A DNA stretch of 64,000 nt, taken from NCBI GenBank assembly GCA_025141015.1, contig CP081098.1:547501-611500 (forward strand), written 5' to 3'. The stretch's first letter is position 1; the number at the start of each line of letters is the position of its first letter. The notes beneath the pieces are model-generated. The model was not told where the DNA came from. It did no database searches and saw only the letters and a list, made by a program, of their open reading frames with translations. The position numbers were made by a program, and so were the translations under genes. Positions 12,356 through 21,798 of this stretch are shown here, in pieces. The DNA comes from Rhodobacteraceae bacterium M382. GTDB taxonomy: Bacteria > Pseudomonadota > Alphaproteobacteria > Rhodobacterales > Rhodobacteraceae.

Positions 12356-12487
12356 ATGAGAACCTTTCGTGGTGAATTTGTGCGATATGGTCTGCGCTTG
12401 CGGCCCGGGCGTCAAGGGGGCAGGGGTGGACCTGTTCCCCCTTGCGCTTTACCACGGTCGGTGAAACCGCAAGGGGAGATAGATGTG

Positions 12488-13234
12488 ATGAACATGGGTG
12501 GGAAAACTGTCCTGATCACCGGCGCCAGCCGTGGAATCGGGGCCGAAGCCGGGCGGGTTTTCGCCGATGCAGGTGCCAATGTCGCCTTGTTGGCCCGCAG
12601 CGCGGACCAGATTGATGCGCTGGCCGCTGAAATTGGCGACGCCGCCATGGCGCTGTCCTGTGACATCAGTGACTATACGGCAGTGGCCGCAGCAGTTCAG
12701 GCCTGTGTGGACCGGTTTGGCGGCATTGATGTGTTGATCAACAACGCAGGTGCGATCGAACCGATTTCCCATCTGGCTGCTGCAGATCCCGATGACTGGG
12801 GGCAGGTGATCGATATCAACCTCAAAGGCGTCTTCTATGGGATGCGTGCCGCGGTGCCGCTGATGCGGGCGCGTGGCGGATCTGTTCTGACCATCAGCTC
12901 CGGCGCAGCCCACGGTCCGGTCGAGGCCTGGAGCCATTATTGCGCCTCCAAGGCGGGCGCAGCGATGCTGACACAGTGCCTGGACAAGGAAGAGCGCGCC
13001 AACGGCATTCGTGCTATCGGACTGTCACCGGGCACTGTCGCGACACAGATGCAGAAAGAGATCAAAGCCAGTGGCATCAACCCAATCAGCCAATTGGCCT
13101 GGGAAGATCACATTCCTGCCGATTGGCCTGCGCGTGCATTGCTGTGGATGTGCGGCTCTGACGCTGATTCCTATTTGGGGCAGGAAATTTCCTTGCGGGA
13201 TGAAAGCATTCGAAAACAGGTTGGGCTGATATGA
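12488..13234 (+). CDS. Short-chain dehydrogenase/reductase (SDR)
   Basis: 248 aa, classical SDR using NAD(P)H. TGASRGIG at 10-17 is the coenzyme loop; NNAG and the catalytic Ser-Tyr-Lys (S in TISSGA, YCASK) are present. Start at ATG 12488, preceded by aaggggag with 9-nt spacing. The stop overlaps the next start as ATGA. The substrate is not deducible; association with an enoyl-CoA hydratase and a VOC protein suggests oxidation or reduction of a CoA-linked or small hydroxy compound. Confidence 0.92.
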   Translation: MNMGGKTVLITGASRGIGAEAGRVFADAGANVALLARSADQIDALAAEIGDAAMALSCDISDYTAVAAAVQACVDRFGGIDVLINNAGAIEPISHLAAADPDDWGQVIDINLKGVFYGMRAAVPLMRARGGSVLTISSGAAHGPVEAWSHYCASKAGAAMLTQCLDKEERANGIRAIGLSPGTVATQMQKEIKASGINPISQLAWEDHIPADWPARALLWMCGSDADSYLGQEISLRDESIRKQVGLI

Positions 13235-13839
13235 TCGAATTGACCAAGGTGGACGGGCTGTGGACCGTCACCATCAACCGTCCTGACAAGGCCAATTCCC
13301 TGACCGAAGAGATGCTGGGCGATTTGGCGGACATCGCCGAAAGCGCCGGTGATGCGCGGGCGCTGATTCTGACCGGTACGGGAAAAGTGTTCAGCGCCGG
13401 TGCCGATCTGGAAGAGGCGCGCAATGGTCTGGCACTATCCGGGGTATGGGAACGTTTGTCTTCGGCTATCGCCGCGTTGCCCTGTCTCAAGATTGCGGCG
13501 CTGAACGGGACATTGGCAGGTGGGGCCAACGGAATGGTGTTGGCCTGTGATCTGCGTATCGCGGTGCCCAACGCCAAAGTGTTTTATCCGGTGATGAAAC
13601 TGGGGTTCCTGCCGCAACCTTCGGACCCCAAACGCATGGCGGCGCTGATCGGCCCGGCCCGGACCAAGCTGATCCTGATGAGCGGGCAAAAGATCACCGC
13701 ACAGCAGGCCTATGACTTTGGCCTGATCGACCGGATCGTTCCGCCCGAAGACCTGATGCAAACCGCCCACGATCTGGTGGCCGACAGTGTGGCGGCCAAG
13801 CCCGAGATAGCCCGCGGAATCATGGACATGTGTCAGTGA
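13231..13839 (+). CDS. Enoyl-CoA hydratase/isomerase family protein, short
   Basis: 202 aa crotonase-fold protein. The oxyanion-hole blocks are visible: FSAGADLEE near 53 and NGTLAGGANGMVLACDLRIA near 91. It lacks the C-terminal ~50-residue helical part of typical 260-aa members, ending at DMCQ right where the next gene starts. A short natural subtype is as likely as truncation. Overlaps the SDR gene by 4 bp and the VOC gene by 10 bp, so it is in the middle of a tightly coupled three-gene operon. Confidence 0.85.
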   Translation: MIELTKVDGLWTVTINRPDKANSLTEEMLGDLADIAESAGDARALILTGTGKVFSAGADLEEARNGLALSGVWERLSSAIAALPCLKIAALNGTLAGGANGMVLACDLRIAVPNAKVFYPVMKLGFLPQPSDPKRMAALIGPARTKLILMSGQKITAQQAYDFGLIDRIVPPEDLMQTAHDLVADSVAAKPEIARGIMDMCQ

Positions 13840-14525
13840 AACGGTTGTCAGGTGTGCGCCTGAGGGTCGCGGACATGGGTCCGTTGATTACCTTTTACAC
13901 AGACGTTATGGGAATGACTGCGACAGCGGACACGCAAGGATGGCGGCTGGGGTATCTGGGCGCAGATGCCGATCTGATTCTCTTGCCCGGCGGGTTATCC
14001 TATTTGCACAGCCAAGATCAGAGGTACTGGAAAATCGGTGTTACCCTACCGAATCTGGCGATGGCACATGCACAGTTGCGGGCCGCAGGCGTTCAGGTGT
14101 CACAGCCTCGGCAGTTTCTCGATATCGGCTATATGGCGCATCTGAGCGATCCCGCAGGATTCGTGATCGAGCTGCTGCAATGGGATTTTGATGGAAACCG
14201 CCCCCCGGATGCCGGGAATGCGTCGCTGCCGTTGGGCGGGCAAGCCCGCATCGGCCAGATCACTCTGCGCACCGGCGATATGGCCGCCGAACGTGACGCA
14301 TATTCCGACATGCAAGTGCTGTCGGTTCAAAATGTTGCTGACCATGGCTTTGATCTGCATTTCTTGGCCTATGCCCATGAAACGCCACCTGTGCCCGACG
14401 TGACGGCGGTTGCGAACCGCGAATGGTTGTGGAAACGGCCTTACACCTTGTTGGAATTCCAGCATGTGGCCGGCGTCAACTTTGCTCCGACGTCGGCATT
14501 TGAAGGGTTGGAGATTACCGGGTGA
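13830..14525 (+). CDS. VOC (glyoxalase/bleomycin-resistance fold) protein
   Basis: 231 aa, two vicinal-oxygen-chelate modules: residues 5-115 (LRVADMGPLITFYTDVMGM, then FVIELLQW) and 135-231 (ITLRTGDMAAERDAYSDM, then LLEFQHV). Starts with GTG at 13830 inside the end of the hydratase gene; a second GTG in frame lies two codons later. VOC proteins are metal enzymes or binding proteins with varied substrates; no specific activity is supported. Last gene of the SDR operon. Confidence 0.85.
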   Translation: MSVKRLSGVRLRVADMGPLITFYTDVMGMTATADTQGWRLGYLGADADLILLPGGLSYLHSQDQRYWKIGVTLPNLAMAHAQLRAAGVQVSQPRQFLDIGYMAHLSDPAGFVIELLQWDFDGNRPPDAGNASLPLGGQARIGQITLRTGDMAAERDAYSDMQVLSVQNVADHGFDLHFLAYAHETPPVPDVTAVANREWLWKRPYTLLEFQHVAGVNFAPTSAFEGLEITG

Positions 14526-14589
14526 AGGAGGTGCGTTTGCGCCGCTTTCCCGGAACCCGCGATTGGAAGTCGGGAGGGCGTTTGTGAAC

Positions 14590-14829
14590 TCATGCGATGA
14601 ATTTGACCATTCGGGGGTGCGCCTGCAGGGCAGTAATCGTTGCATACTGCCGTGCCAGTTCGGTTTCTGTGAACGTAGTGTGGATCTCGCGCTGGCATAT
14701 ATCATGCAACAACACAGTTGGTCCCCCCTTGCCTCCTTTCAGTTTTGGGATCAGATGGTGCACACTTTGCGAAACGCCGGGCGGGATTGGTCGGTGGCAT
14801 AGCGGGCATATCGGGTCGGATTCTGTCAT
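14590..14829 (-). CDS. HNH endonuclease family protein, apparently cut short by a TGA
   Basis: 79 aa from ATG at 14829 (an in-frame ATG at 14850 is the alternative). It has a CPLC pair, the HHLIPKLKGGKGGPTVLLHDIC block and the HPRMVKFIA segment of a small HNH family common in proteobacteria. The frame ends in TGA (14590-14592), but beyond it the same frame reads VHKRPPDFQSRVPGKRRKR and continues to TAA at 14515-14517. As I recall, family members have Trp-Val-x-Lys-Arg-Pro-Pro-Asp-Phe here, so TGG appears to have become TGA. The core HNH residues precede the stop, so the protein may still fold. Confidence 0.7.
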   Translation of the reverse strand: MTESDPICPLCHRPIPPGVSQSVHHLIPKLKGGKGGPTVLLHDICQREIHTTFTETELARQYATITALQAHPRMVKFIA

Positions 14830-14877
14830 GGCCAGCACATGATGCGGCATTCTGACATTTGGGCAAGGGGACAGGTC

Positions 14878-16065
14878 ATGCAGGCGCATTTTGACGCTGT
14901 GGTTATCGGGGCCGGACCCGCAGGATTGATGGCCGCAGGAGAAATTGCGGCTGCGGGGCATCGGGTGTTGGTCGCCGAAGCCAAGCCGTCAGTCGCGCGC
15001 AAGCTGCTGATGGCCGGGAAGTCGGGATTGAACCTGACCAAAGACGAGCCGCTGAGCCAATTTCTGACCGCCTATCGCGAAGCTTCCAACTGGTTGTCGC
15101 CGGTGATCTCTGCGTTTGATGCCCAGGCGATACAGGATTGGGCCCAGGCACTGGGGCAAGATACTTTTGTCGGCTCGACAGGGCGGGTGTTCCCCAAGGT
15201 GATGAAAGCCTCGCCTTTGGTGCGGGCGTGGATGGCACAATTGACCAACCTCAACGTCGATGTGCGCACCCGCTGGCAGTGGACCGGATGGGATGGCGAC
15301 GCGGTGTGTTTTGACACACCTGACGGAGCACAACAGGTCAGCGCCACTGCAACGGTTCTGGCCTTGGGCGGAGCGAGCTGGTCCCGGTTGGGTTCGGATG
15401 GAAGCTGGGCACAGATCCTCGCCGATCGCGGAGTTGGTCTCGCGCCTTTTGCGCCTGCAAATGCCGCGCTTTGTGTGAATTGGAGCCCCCATATGACACC
15501 CCATTTCGGTGGGGCGCTGAAATCCATGCGTTGGACAGCGGGTGATCTGACATCGCGGGGCGAAGTCACGCTATCGCGACATGGATTAGAGGGTGGGGGG
15601 CTGTATTCGTTGACCCCGGCCTTGCGTCAGGGTGCGGACCTGATGGTCGACTTGTTGCCAGACCTCAGCGTCGAAGTGCTGGAGAGCCGATTGTCGAAAA
15701 AACCGGCCAAGTTGCGGCTGGCGCATTGGCTCAGGAATGGACTGCGGTTGCCGCCTGCCAAAGTTGCGCTGTTCTTTGAAATGACCAAAGGCGCGGACTT
15801 ACCCCGATCCCAATGGGTTGCAACCGTCAAATCCCTGTCCATTCGCCATCAGGGACTGCGTCCGATGGATGAAGCGATTTCAACTGCGGGCGGCGTCAGA
15901 CAGGCAGCTCTAGATGATGGGTTGATGCTGCGAGAACTCCCAGGAGTGTTTTGCGCGGGGGAGATGTTGGATTGGGAAGCCCCGACCGGGGGCTATTTGC
16001 TGACCGCATGTTTCGCGACCGGGCGCTGGTCCGGGCGGGCGGCGGCAGAGTGGATTTCGCGATAA
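14878..16065 (+). CDS. NAD(P)/FAD-dependent oxidoreductase, HI0933/BaiN-like
   Basis: 395 aa flavoprotein. Dinucleotide fold VIGAGPAGLMAAGEIA at the N terminus, then KLLMAGKSGLNLT, LALGGASW in the middle and a C-terminal FAD-contacting segment with GEMLDWEAPTGGYLLTACFATG. This matches the HI0933-like family (the shorter alphaproteobacterial subgroup), whose physiological reaction is mostly unknown. Start ATG 14878 has aagggg 8 nt upstream. Divergent from the HNH gene with 48 bp between. Confidence 0.88.
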   Translation: MQAHFDAVVIGAGPAGLMAAGEIAAAGHRVLVAEAKPSVARKLLMAGKSGLNLTKDEPLSQFLTAYREASNWLSPVISAFDAQAIQDWAQALGQDTFVGSTGRVFPKVMKASPLVRAWMAQLTNLNVDVRTRWQWTGWDGDAVCFDTPDGAQQVSATATVLALGGASWSRLGSDGSWAQILADRGVGLAPFAPANAALCVNWSPHMTPHFGGALKSMRWTAGDLTSRGEVTLSRHGLEGGGLYSLTPALRQGADLMVDLLPDLSVEVLESRLSKKPAKLRLAHWLRNGLRLPPAKVALFFEMTKGADLPRSQWVATVKSLSIRHQGLRPMDEAISTAGGVRQAALDDGLMLRELPGVFCAGEMLDWEAPTGGYLLTACFATGRWSGRAAAEWISR

Positions 16066-16084
16066 TCGCCCCTACCGCCAACTA

Positions 16085-16675
16085 TTATTTCATCAACGCT
16101 GCAACATTGCGGAATGCGTCACGGCTGCGCATCTGCTTGGTATAGGCTTGGATTTTTTCGTCGCCCACCGGGAATTTGGCGCTAAAGGCCCAATTCAGAC
16201 AATGGGTCAGGATGATATCTGCGATGGTCATCGTGTCGCCTTGCAGGAATGGGCTGTCGAACTGAGCGGACAGGCGTGCAAGATTGGTTTCAAATTCCCA
16301 TTTCAGACTGGATTTCACTTCGGGACAGCGCTTCTCCTGTGGCAGGACAAAGCTGTGCCGGGCGGCGGTCCACAGCACAGCGTCGATTTCGTCCAGAACC
16401 ATATGGGTCAGCGCATCCTGTTTGGCACGTTCAAGGGTGCCGGCCGGATGGGTCAGCTTGCCGTGTTTGTCTGCCAGATAGGTGATGATCGCAGTGGAAT
16501 CGGTGATCACCGTTTCGCCATCTTTGAAAGCGGGGACCTTGCCCGAAGGGTTCAGGGCGGTGATTTCCGGGCTCTGAGGGGCCATTTGAACCAAGTCATA
16601 GGGTTCACCCATTTCCTCGAGCGCCCACAAGACCCGGAACGTGCGAGTCGTGGGTTTGCCATATACGGTATACAT
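16085..16675 (-). CDS. Glutathione S-transferase family protein
   Basis: 196 aa. N-terminal thioredoxin-like domain starts MYTVYGKPTTRTFRVLWALEEMG and carries the cis-Pro loop GKVPAF and the glutathione-binding TDSTAI; the C-terminal helical domain includes FLQGDTMTIADIILTHC. Likely conjugates or reduces small electrophiles with glutathione; substrate unknown. Good ribosome site (aggag) upstream. Lies downstream of holA with 79 bp between and may be read from the same transcript. Confidence 0.9.
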   Translation of the reverse strand: MYTVYGKPTTRTFRVLWALEEMGEPYDLVQMAPQSPEITALNPSGKVPAFKDGETVITDSTAIITYLADKHGKLTHPAGTLERAKQDALTHMVLDEIDAVLWTAARHSFVLPQEKRCPEVKSSLKWEFETNLARLSAQFDSPFLQGDTMTIADIILTHCLNWAFSAKFPVGDEKIQAYTKQMRSRDAFRNVAALMK

Positions 16676-16754
16676 CTGTGGTCTCCTGTCTGTTTGGGTC
16701 AGCTTGCCTGCCAGGCGCAGGGCGTCAAGATGAACGGGACGGAAGGAAATGAAT

Positions 16755-17783
16755 TCAGCGCGAGCGGGCCAGCATGGCCAGCCGAATCAATGCCCGTTCG
16801 ATCAAGGCCATAGCCGGGGCCGTTTGCCCCGCTGACCGCAATTGCAGGTCGGTATCGGTCAGGATGGTCAATGCCGTTTCCAATTTGTGCGGACCCCAGG
16901 CCTGGGCCTGGCGCAACACCCGGTCGCGGCGTTTTCCATACAGCGGCGGACGCATTCTGCCGATACCCTGGGCTGCCCCCCCTGGATCCGATGCACAGGT
17001 GTAAAGCGTGCGGAAATGCCGGGTGGCCCCGATACACAGGGTCACGGCAGCTGTTCCTTGGGATTGCAGCCGCCGGATCAGTGGGCCGATTTCGCCGCTG
17101 CGGGCCTCGGCCACCACGTTCAGAACATCATCCAGGGCAGCTTCGGTAGATTGGGGGGCTACAGCGTCGATGTCATCCAGCGTCAGCGGGTTGTCGTCCT
17201 GAAATTTGTACAGTGCCAGCTTTTCGATCATTCGGGTGAAATCGCCGGGGCCGATGTCATTCGCAATATCAGTCAACATCGACATGGCATCATTGGGGAC
17301 ATTGCGGATCCCGGCCTCGCCCAGGATCCGTTCAATTTCGGACCGCGACGGCGGGTCGTCATAGATTCCGACGGCAAAGGCATTGCGATGCCCTTCAAAC
17401 GCCTTGCGCAGTTTCGATGTGGCCTTTAATTGCCCGGCGGTCACGATGATCTGTGCGTCGCCCTGAGCCCAGTCTTCCAGCGCAGCCAATATCGACTTGG
17501 CTGCGGTTTCGGTCGCGTCTTCGACAAACACGGCACGGGGACCGGGGAAAAAGCCCACGGCCTTGATCGCGTCAATCAACTGCGCGGGATCCGAACGCAG
17601 GTCGTTTGCCGGCATCCGCGTCAGGCGCATTTCTTCGTCGGCATTGGCCCCCAGAAGAGCGGCCAGCACCTGTTGACGTTTCAAGGCAACTCGCATTGTG
17701 TCACCGCCATAGATCAGCAGACCGGTCTGGTCCGGGTCGGGGCGGGCAAAGTAGCCGTCCGCCTCGCGTGGCGAGAGCTTCAC
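16755..17783 (-). CDS. holA: DNA polymerase III subunit delta HolA
   Basis: 342 aa clamp-loader subunit that opens the beta ring. Recognised from the N-terminal GLLIYGGDTMRVALKRQQVLAALLG and domain II LIDAIKAVGFFPGPRAVFVEDATE, plus a helical C-terminal collar with LYKFQDDNPLTLDDIDAVAP and the ALIERALIRLAML end. Its start overlaps the lptE stop by 4 bp, an arrangement (leuS-lptE-holA) conserved in many Gram-negatives. Confidence 0.95.
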   Translation of the reverse strand: MKLSPREADGYFARPDPDQTGLLIYGGDTMRVALKRQQVLAALLGANADEEMRLTRMPANDLRSDPAQLIDAIKAVGFFPGPRAVFVEDATETAAKSILAALEDWAQGDAQIIVTAGQLKATSKLRKAFEGHRNAFAVGIYDDPPSRSEIERILGEAGIRNVPNDAMSMLTDIANDIGPGDFTRMIEKLALYKFQDDNPLTLDDIDAVAPQSTEAALDDVLNVVAEARSGEIGPLIRRLQSQGTAAVTLCIGATRHFRTLYTCASDPGGAAQGIGRMRPPLYGKRRDRVLRQAQAWGPHKLETALTILTDTDLQLRSAGQTAPAMALIERALIRLAMLARSR

Positions 17784-18274
17784 GCGCCAAGTCCCTGAGT
17801 GGCGTAAAGCCGGGAGCTGATCTGATCTGCCAGAATCACCATCAGCCGTTCCCGCGCATCTCGTTCGCCCGCGAATGTATCAACGGTCGACCCGGTGGCA
17901 GAGTAGCCGGTGAAGTTTTCAACAGTGCCTTTTGTCACAACAACATCATCGGCAACCCGGACCAGAGCATACGTTGTAACCCCGACAATCGAATAGCGTG
18001 TGATAACGTTGCTCAGAGTCAGGGCCTGGCCTTCTTCTTCGGTTTCCAACGTCAGGTCCAGACGGTATTCACCACCTGACCCCCGGCCGATCCGCTCCTC
18101 GAGATGGCGCACAAGGAAATAGCTGTCCTTGGTGTTCGGGGCCTGCACCAGAACATTGTCATACAGTGCCTGCCCCGTGCCGCCGGGGGCGTGCACCGGG
18201 GTAAAGCCACAGGCGGCGGTCAACAGCATCAATGCCGCAAGAACGCCGGTCATGTTCAAGCGTGCCATGTTCAT
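17780..18274 (-). CDS. lptE: LPS-assembly lipoprotein LptE
   Basis: 164 aa. Begins with a lipoprotein signal whose lipobox LTAAC places the acylated Cys at residue 22 (counting from ATG 18274; ATG two codons later is also possible). The mature part has the LptE pattern: ALYDNVLVQAP, RHLEERIGRG, YRLDLTLE and a VVTKGTVENFTGYSATGSTVDTFAGERDARERLMVILADQI stretch characteristic of the family. Works with LptD at the outer membrane to insert LPS. Between leuS and holA, coupled to holA by overlap. Confidence 0.93.
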   Translation of the reverse strand: MNMARLNMTGVLAALMLLTAACGFTPVHAPGGTGQALYDNVLVQAPNTKDSYFLVRHLEERIGRGSGGEYRLDLTLETEEEGQALTLSNVITRYSIVGVTTYALVRVADDVVVTKGTVENFTGYSATGSTVDTFAGERDARERLMVILADQISSRLYATQGLGA

Positions 18275-18319
18275 GATCGTTCCCTTTACACGCTTTGCGC
18301 CGCAATGGCGGCGATGATC

Positions 18320-18347
18320 AGCGCCCGCCAATTGGCAGGCGGGCGCT
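18320..18347. other. Perfect hairpin between leuS and lptE
   Basis: agcgcccgcc (18320-18329) and ggcgggcgct (18338-18347) form a 10-bp stem with loop aattggca, just past the leuS stop on the minus strand. No U-run follows on that strand, so it may be a partial terminator, an mRNA 3'-end stabiliser or a pause site that tunes lptE-holA expression. Confidence 0.5.
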
Positions 18348-18355
18348 GTTTCAGA

Positions 18356-20893
18356 TCAGGCGACCACGTTCACGATGCGGCCCGGAACGACGATTACCTT
18401 TTTGGGGGTGCCGCCATTCAACACCTTCTGCACAGCTTCGTGCGCAAGCGCGATTTTTTCAACCTCTGCCTTGTCCATGTCTGCGGGAACGTTGATTTCC
18501 GCGCGGCGCTTGCCGTTGATCTGGATTGGCAGGGTGACTGTGTCATCGATCAACATCGCGTCGTCCGCAACCGGCCAGGGCGCTGTCGCGATCAGACCTT
18601 CGCCGCCCTGATGGGCCCAGATGTCTTCGGACAAATGCGGAGTCATTGGCGACATCAGCTGGGCCAGGGTCATGATGGCCTGCCGCTGCGCGGCGTGACC
18701 AGCCTTGGATTTGGCCAGGGTGTTGGTAAAGGCATAGAGCCGCGCGATAGAGGCATTGAACCCAAAGGATTCGAGCCCCACAGTCACATCGTGAATCGCC
18801 TTGTGGGTTTCGCGCAGCAGGTCATCGTCGCCTTGCCCCTTTGAAGTCGGGTCCATTGCGGCGATCTTGTCGCACAGTTTCCAGACGCGGCTGAGATGCT
18901 TGTGGGTGGCCTCTGCCCCCGAAGCGGTCCATTCCACATCCCGCTCGGGCGGCGAATCGGACAGCACGAACCAGCGGGCGGTATCCGCACCAAAGGCCGA
19001 GATGATAGACACCGGGTCGACCACGTTCTTTTTGGACTTTGACATTTTGGCGGAGGGGATGATTTCCACCTCGGTTCCGTCTGCCAGTTTGCCGTCGGTC
19101 ACATCCTCGGGCAGGTGGTAAACCGGGCGGCCATTCGGGCCGGGGGTCTGATAGATTTCATGCGTGACCATCCCTTGGGTGAACAGCGCATCGAATGGTT
19201 CGATGGCTTTTTCAGGCAGGTGACCGGTGATCTTCATGGCGCGTGCAAAGAAGCGAGAATAGAGCAGGTGCAGAATCGCGTGTTCGATGCCGCCGATGTA
19301 TTGATCGACATTCATCCAGTATTCGGCCTCGGCCAGATCGGTCGGTGTTTCGGCACGCGGGGCTGTGAAGCGGGCGAAATACCACGATGAATCAACAAAT
19401 GTGTCCATCGTGTCGGTTTCGCGCTGGGCGGGCTTGCCACAGGATGGGCAGACACAGTCGCGCCAGGTTGGGTGGCGGTCCAACGGGTTGCCGGGTTTGT
19501 CGAACGTCACGTCATCGGGCAGGCGAACCGGCAGGTTTTCCTTTTTCTCAGGCACCACTCCGCAATCGTCACAGTGCACGACGGGAATTGGGCAACCCCA
19601 ATAGCGTTGACGGGACAGGCCCCAATCGCGCAGGCGATATTTGGTGACTCCCTCGCCCCAGCCTTGCTGTTCGGCAAAATCGACGGTGGTGTTGATGGCC
19701 TCTTCGCCGGTGGCCTCGTCCAATCCGGCAAAGTGATCGACCCAGCGGACTTTTTCAGATTTGGCGGGGACGAACGCGTCCTTGGCAACCGGCGTGTTAT
19801 CGTCCAGCGCAAAGAATGTGTCGATCACCGGCAGATCATACTTGCGGCAGAAATCCAGGTCGCGCTGGTCGTGCGCGGGGCAGGCAAAAATCGCACCGGT
19901 CCCATAATCCATCAGGATGAAGTTCGCGATCCAGACCGGCAATTCCCACTCCGGGTTCAGCGGGTGTTTGACACGGATGCCGGTGTCATAGCCCAGCTTC
20001 TCGGCGGTTTCGATTGCTTCTTCGGTGGTGCCGCCCTTGCGGCATTCCGCAAGAAATGCAGCCAGTTCAGGGTTACCCTGTTCCAGCTCCTTGGAAATCG
20101 GGTGGTCAGGCGAAATGCCAACAAAGGACGCGCCATTCAATGTATCGGGCCGGGTGGTGTAGACGGTGATCGGGTCGCCATCATCTGTGCGCTCAAAGCT
20201 GAACTGCAGACCACGTGACTTGCCGATCCAGTTCTCTTGCATCAGCCGTACTTTGGCCGGCCAGTTGTCCAGCCCGTCCAGGGCCGATAGCAATTCTTCG
20301 GAAAAATCCGAGATCTTGAAAAACCACTGCGTCAGCTCGCGCCGTTCGACCAGTGCACCCGACCGCCAACCGCGGCCGTTTTCGACCTGTTCGTTGGCCA
20401 GAACCGTCATATCAACCGGATCCCAGTTCACAACAGCATTCTTACGATACACCAGCCCGGCTTGGAGCATGTCCAGGAACAGGGCCTGTTGCTGACCATA
20501 GTATTCCGGATCACATGTGGCGAATTCACGGCTCCAGTCGATCGAAAGGCCCAGCGGTTTCATCTGGTCGCGCATGTCTGCGATGTTGCCGTAGGTCCAT
20601 TCCTTGGGGTCGCCGCCGATTGCCATCGCAGCGTTTTCCGCAGGCATTCCAAAGGCATCCCATCCCATTGGATGCAGCACGTTGTGTCCGGTTGCCAATT
20701 TGTGCCGGGCGATCACGTCACCCATGGTGTAGTTGCGCACATGGCCCATGTGGATACGCCCCGAAGGGTACGGAAACATCTCCAGCACATAGTACTTTGG
20801 CTTGTCACCTGTTCGGGTGGCCTGGAAGATCCCGGCCTTGTCCCAGGCCTCTTGCCATTTTGCTTCAATTTCTGCGGCAGAGTAACGCGACAT
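18356..20893 (-). CDS. leuS: Leucyl-tRNA synthetase
   Basis: 845 aa class I synthetase. Start ATG 20893 gives [14 protein letters not shown], the usual N terminus; a 63-residue longer frame only covers the upstream terminator. The HIGH-type signature HMGH is at 48-51 after PYPSGRI, and KMSKS occurs in the second half of the catalytic region. The CP1 editing domain with its Thr-rich [15 protein letters not shown] block is intact, and the C-terminal anticodon-binding part with [13 protein letters not shown] is present. Full length for the family. Confidence 0.97.
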   Translation of the reverse strand: MSRYSAAEIEAKWQEAWDKAGIFQATRTGDKPKYYVLEMFPYPSGRIHMGHVRNYTMGDVIARHKLATGHNVLHPMGWDAFGMPAENAAMAIGGDPKEWTYGNIADMRDQMKPLGLSIDWSREFATCDPEYYGQQQALFLDMLQAGLVYRKNAVVNWDPVDMTVLANEQVENGRGWRSGALVERRELTQWFFKISDFSEELLSALDGLDNWPAKVRLMQENWIGKSRGLQFSFERTDDGDPITVYTTRPDTLNGASFVGISPDHPISKELEQGNPELAAFLAECRKGGTTEEAIETAEKLGYDTGIRVKHPLNPEWELPVWIANFILMDYGTGAIFACPAHDQRDLDFCRKYDLPVIDTFFALDDNTPVAKDAFVPAKSEKVRWVDHFAGLDEATGEEAINTTVDFAEQQGWGEGVTKYRLRDWGLSRQRYWGCPIPVVHCDDCGVVPEKKENLPVRLPDDVTFDKPGNPLDRHPTWRDCVCPSCGKPAQRETDTMDTFVDSSWYFARFTAPRAETPTDLAEAEYWMNVDQYIGGIEHAILHLLYSRFFARAMKITGHLPEKAIEPFDALFTQGMVTHEIYQTPGPNGRPVYHLPEDVTDGKLADGTEVEIIPSAKMSKSKKNVVDPVSIISAFGADTARWFVLSDSPPERDVEWTASGAEATHKHLSRVWKLCDKIAAMDPTSKGQGDDDLLRETHKAIHDVTVGLESFGFNASIARLYAFTNTLAKSKAGHAAQRQAIMTLAQLMSPMTPHLSEDIWAHQGGEGLIATAPWPVADDAMLIDDTVTLPIQINGKRRAEINVPADMDKAEVEKIALAHEAVQKVLNGGTPKKVIVVPGRIVNVVA

Positions 20894-20914
20894 CGTACAC
20901 GGGTCCTTGTCAAT

Positions 20915-20941
20915 GAAAACGCCGGGCAAGATTGCCCGGCG
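20915..20941 (-). terminator. Terminator between the DUF3576 gene and leuS
   Basis: On the minus strand CGCCGGGCA, loop ATCT, TGCCCGGCG form a perfect 9-bp stem followed by TTTTC. It is 28 bp past the DUF3576 stop and 22 bp before the leuS start, so leuS either has a promoter inside this short gap or relies on read-through; an attenuation role is conceivable. Confidence 0.7.
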
Positions 20942-20969
20942 ATGTGATAATCGGTCTTGCGAGCGGATT

Positions 20970-21488
20970 CTAGAGGTTGCGGTCAGCAATCCGCAATTGC
21001 CGGGCGCGTGATAGGATTGCGTCTTCGACAGCACGCGTGGTCGCGGCGCTTGCCGGACCGCCCTTGGTGTGCAGCGACACATTCAGCGACCGGGCTTCGA
21101 GTGCGGGGTCTTTTACGTGAACCGTTGCGCGATAAGAACGACCGCCACCCGGCGGTACGCCGTACCCGGTCACGATAACACCTGTAAACGGATCGACGGA
21201 TTGAACGGGCAGAAAGCTCAGGACATCCAGGGATGCGGACCACAGATACCGATTGACCTGGGTGGATTGGTCAGACTTGTTGGGGCCAAAGACATCCCAG
21301 ATCGAAGAAGCTTCATAATTCGTCGGTGCCGATTCCCGATTGTTCGCAATCAGCGGTTCACCTGATGTCGTTGCCGAAGCCGTTGATGCCTGTGGACTGG
21401 CATTTCTCCCGCCGCGAGGCCCGCAGCCAACTACGGCCAAACAAAGAACGCCAACCAATGCTATATTCAGGGTCTTTTGCAGTTTCAT
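20970..21488 (-). CDS. DUF3576 domain lipoprotein
   Basis: 172 aa. Signal sequence with lipobox AVVGC, so the mature protein would be lipid-anchored at Cys22. A low-complexity Ala/Ser/Thr linker follows, then the conserved DUF3576 part: [48 protein letters not shown]. Function is unknown; it is common upstream of leuS in alphaproteobacteria, suggesting an envelope role next to lptE. Confidence 0.87.
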   Translation of the reverse strand: MKLQKTLNIALVGVLCLAVVGCGPRGGRNASPQASTASATTSGEPLIANNRESAPTNYEASSIWDVFGPNKSDQSTQVNRYLWSASLDVLSFLPVQSVDPFTGVIVTGYGVPPGGGRSYRATVHVKDPALEARSLNVSLHTKGGPASAATTRAVEDAILSRARQLRIADRNL

Positions 21489-21798
21489 CAGGAATACCGG
21501 TACCTTTCTGTTGTGAAAGTCCTATCCAAGCAGGCGTGGTCGGGCAAGAGGATAGTGTATTCTAAAGAGTATGTAGGCACCTCGTTTCCCGGTTGCTTCC
21601 GGGACGGAATGCCAGCCAGAGACCGGAATTCGGATGGCAGGTCAAAAGACTGTGGCAAAGCTGCACCATCTGTCGGTCCTTTGCGCTTGGATCATCCGCA
21701 AGTCTTGCCAAGAAGGGGGCGAAAGAGCGAAACCCCTTTCCATACCCACACCGGATTCCCCGGTTTGGGCGTATGAATAGAAAACCGAGGGAAACGAA
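21489..21798. other. Intergenic region between the DUF3576 gene and the porin
   Basis: 310 bp with no plausible gene; it must hold the divergent promoters. A small hairpin, cccgg/ccggg with loop ttgctt, lies around 21588-21603. The sequence close to the porin start has the ribosome site gaggga (21787-21792). A long untranslated leader for the porin mRNA is possible, as such leaders are often targets of small RNAs, but I see no specific RNA fold. Confidence 0.4.
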
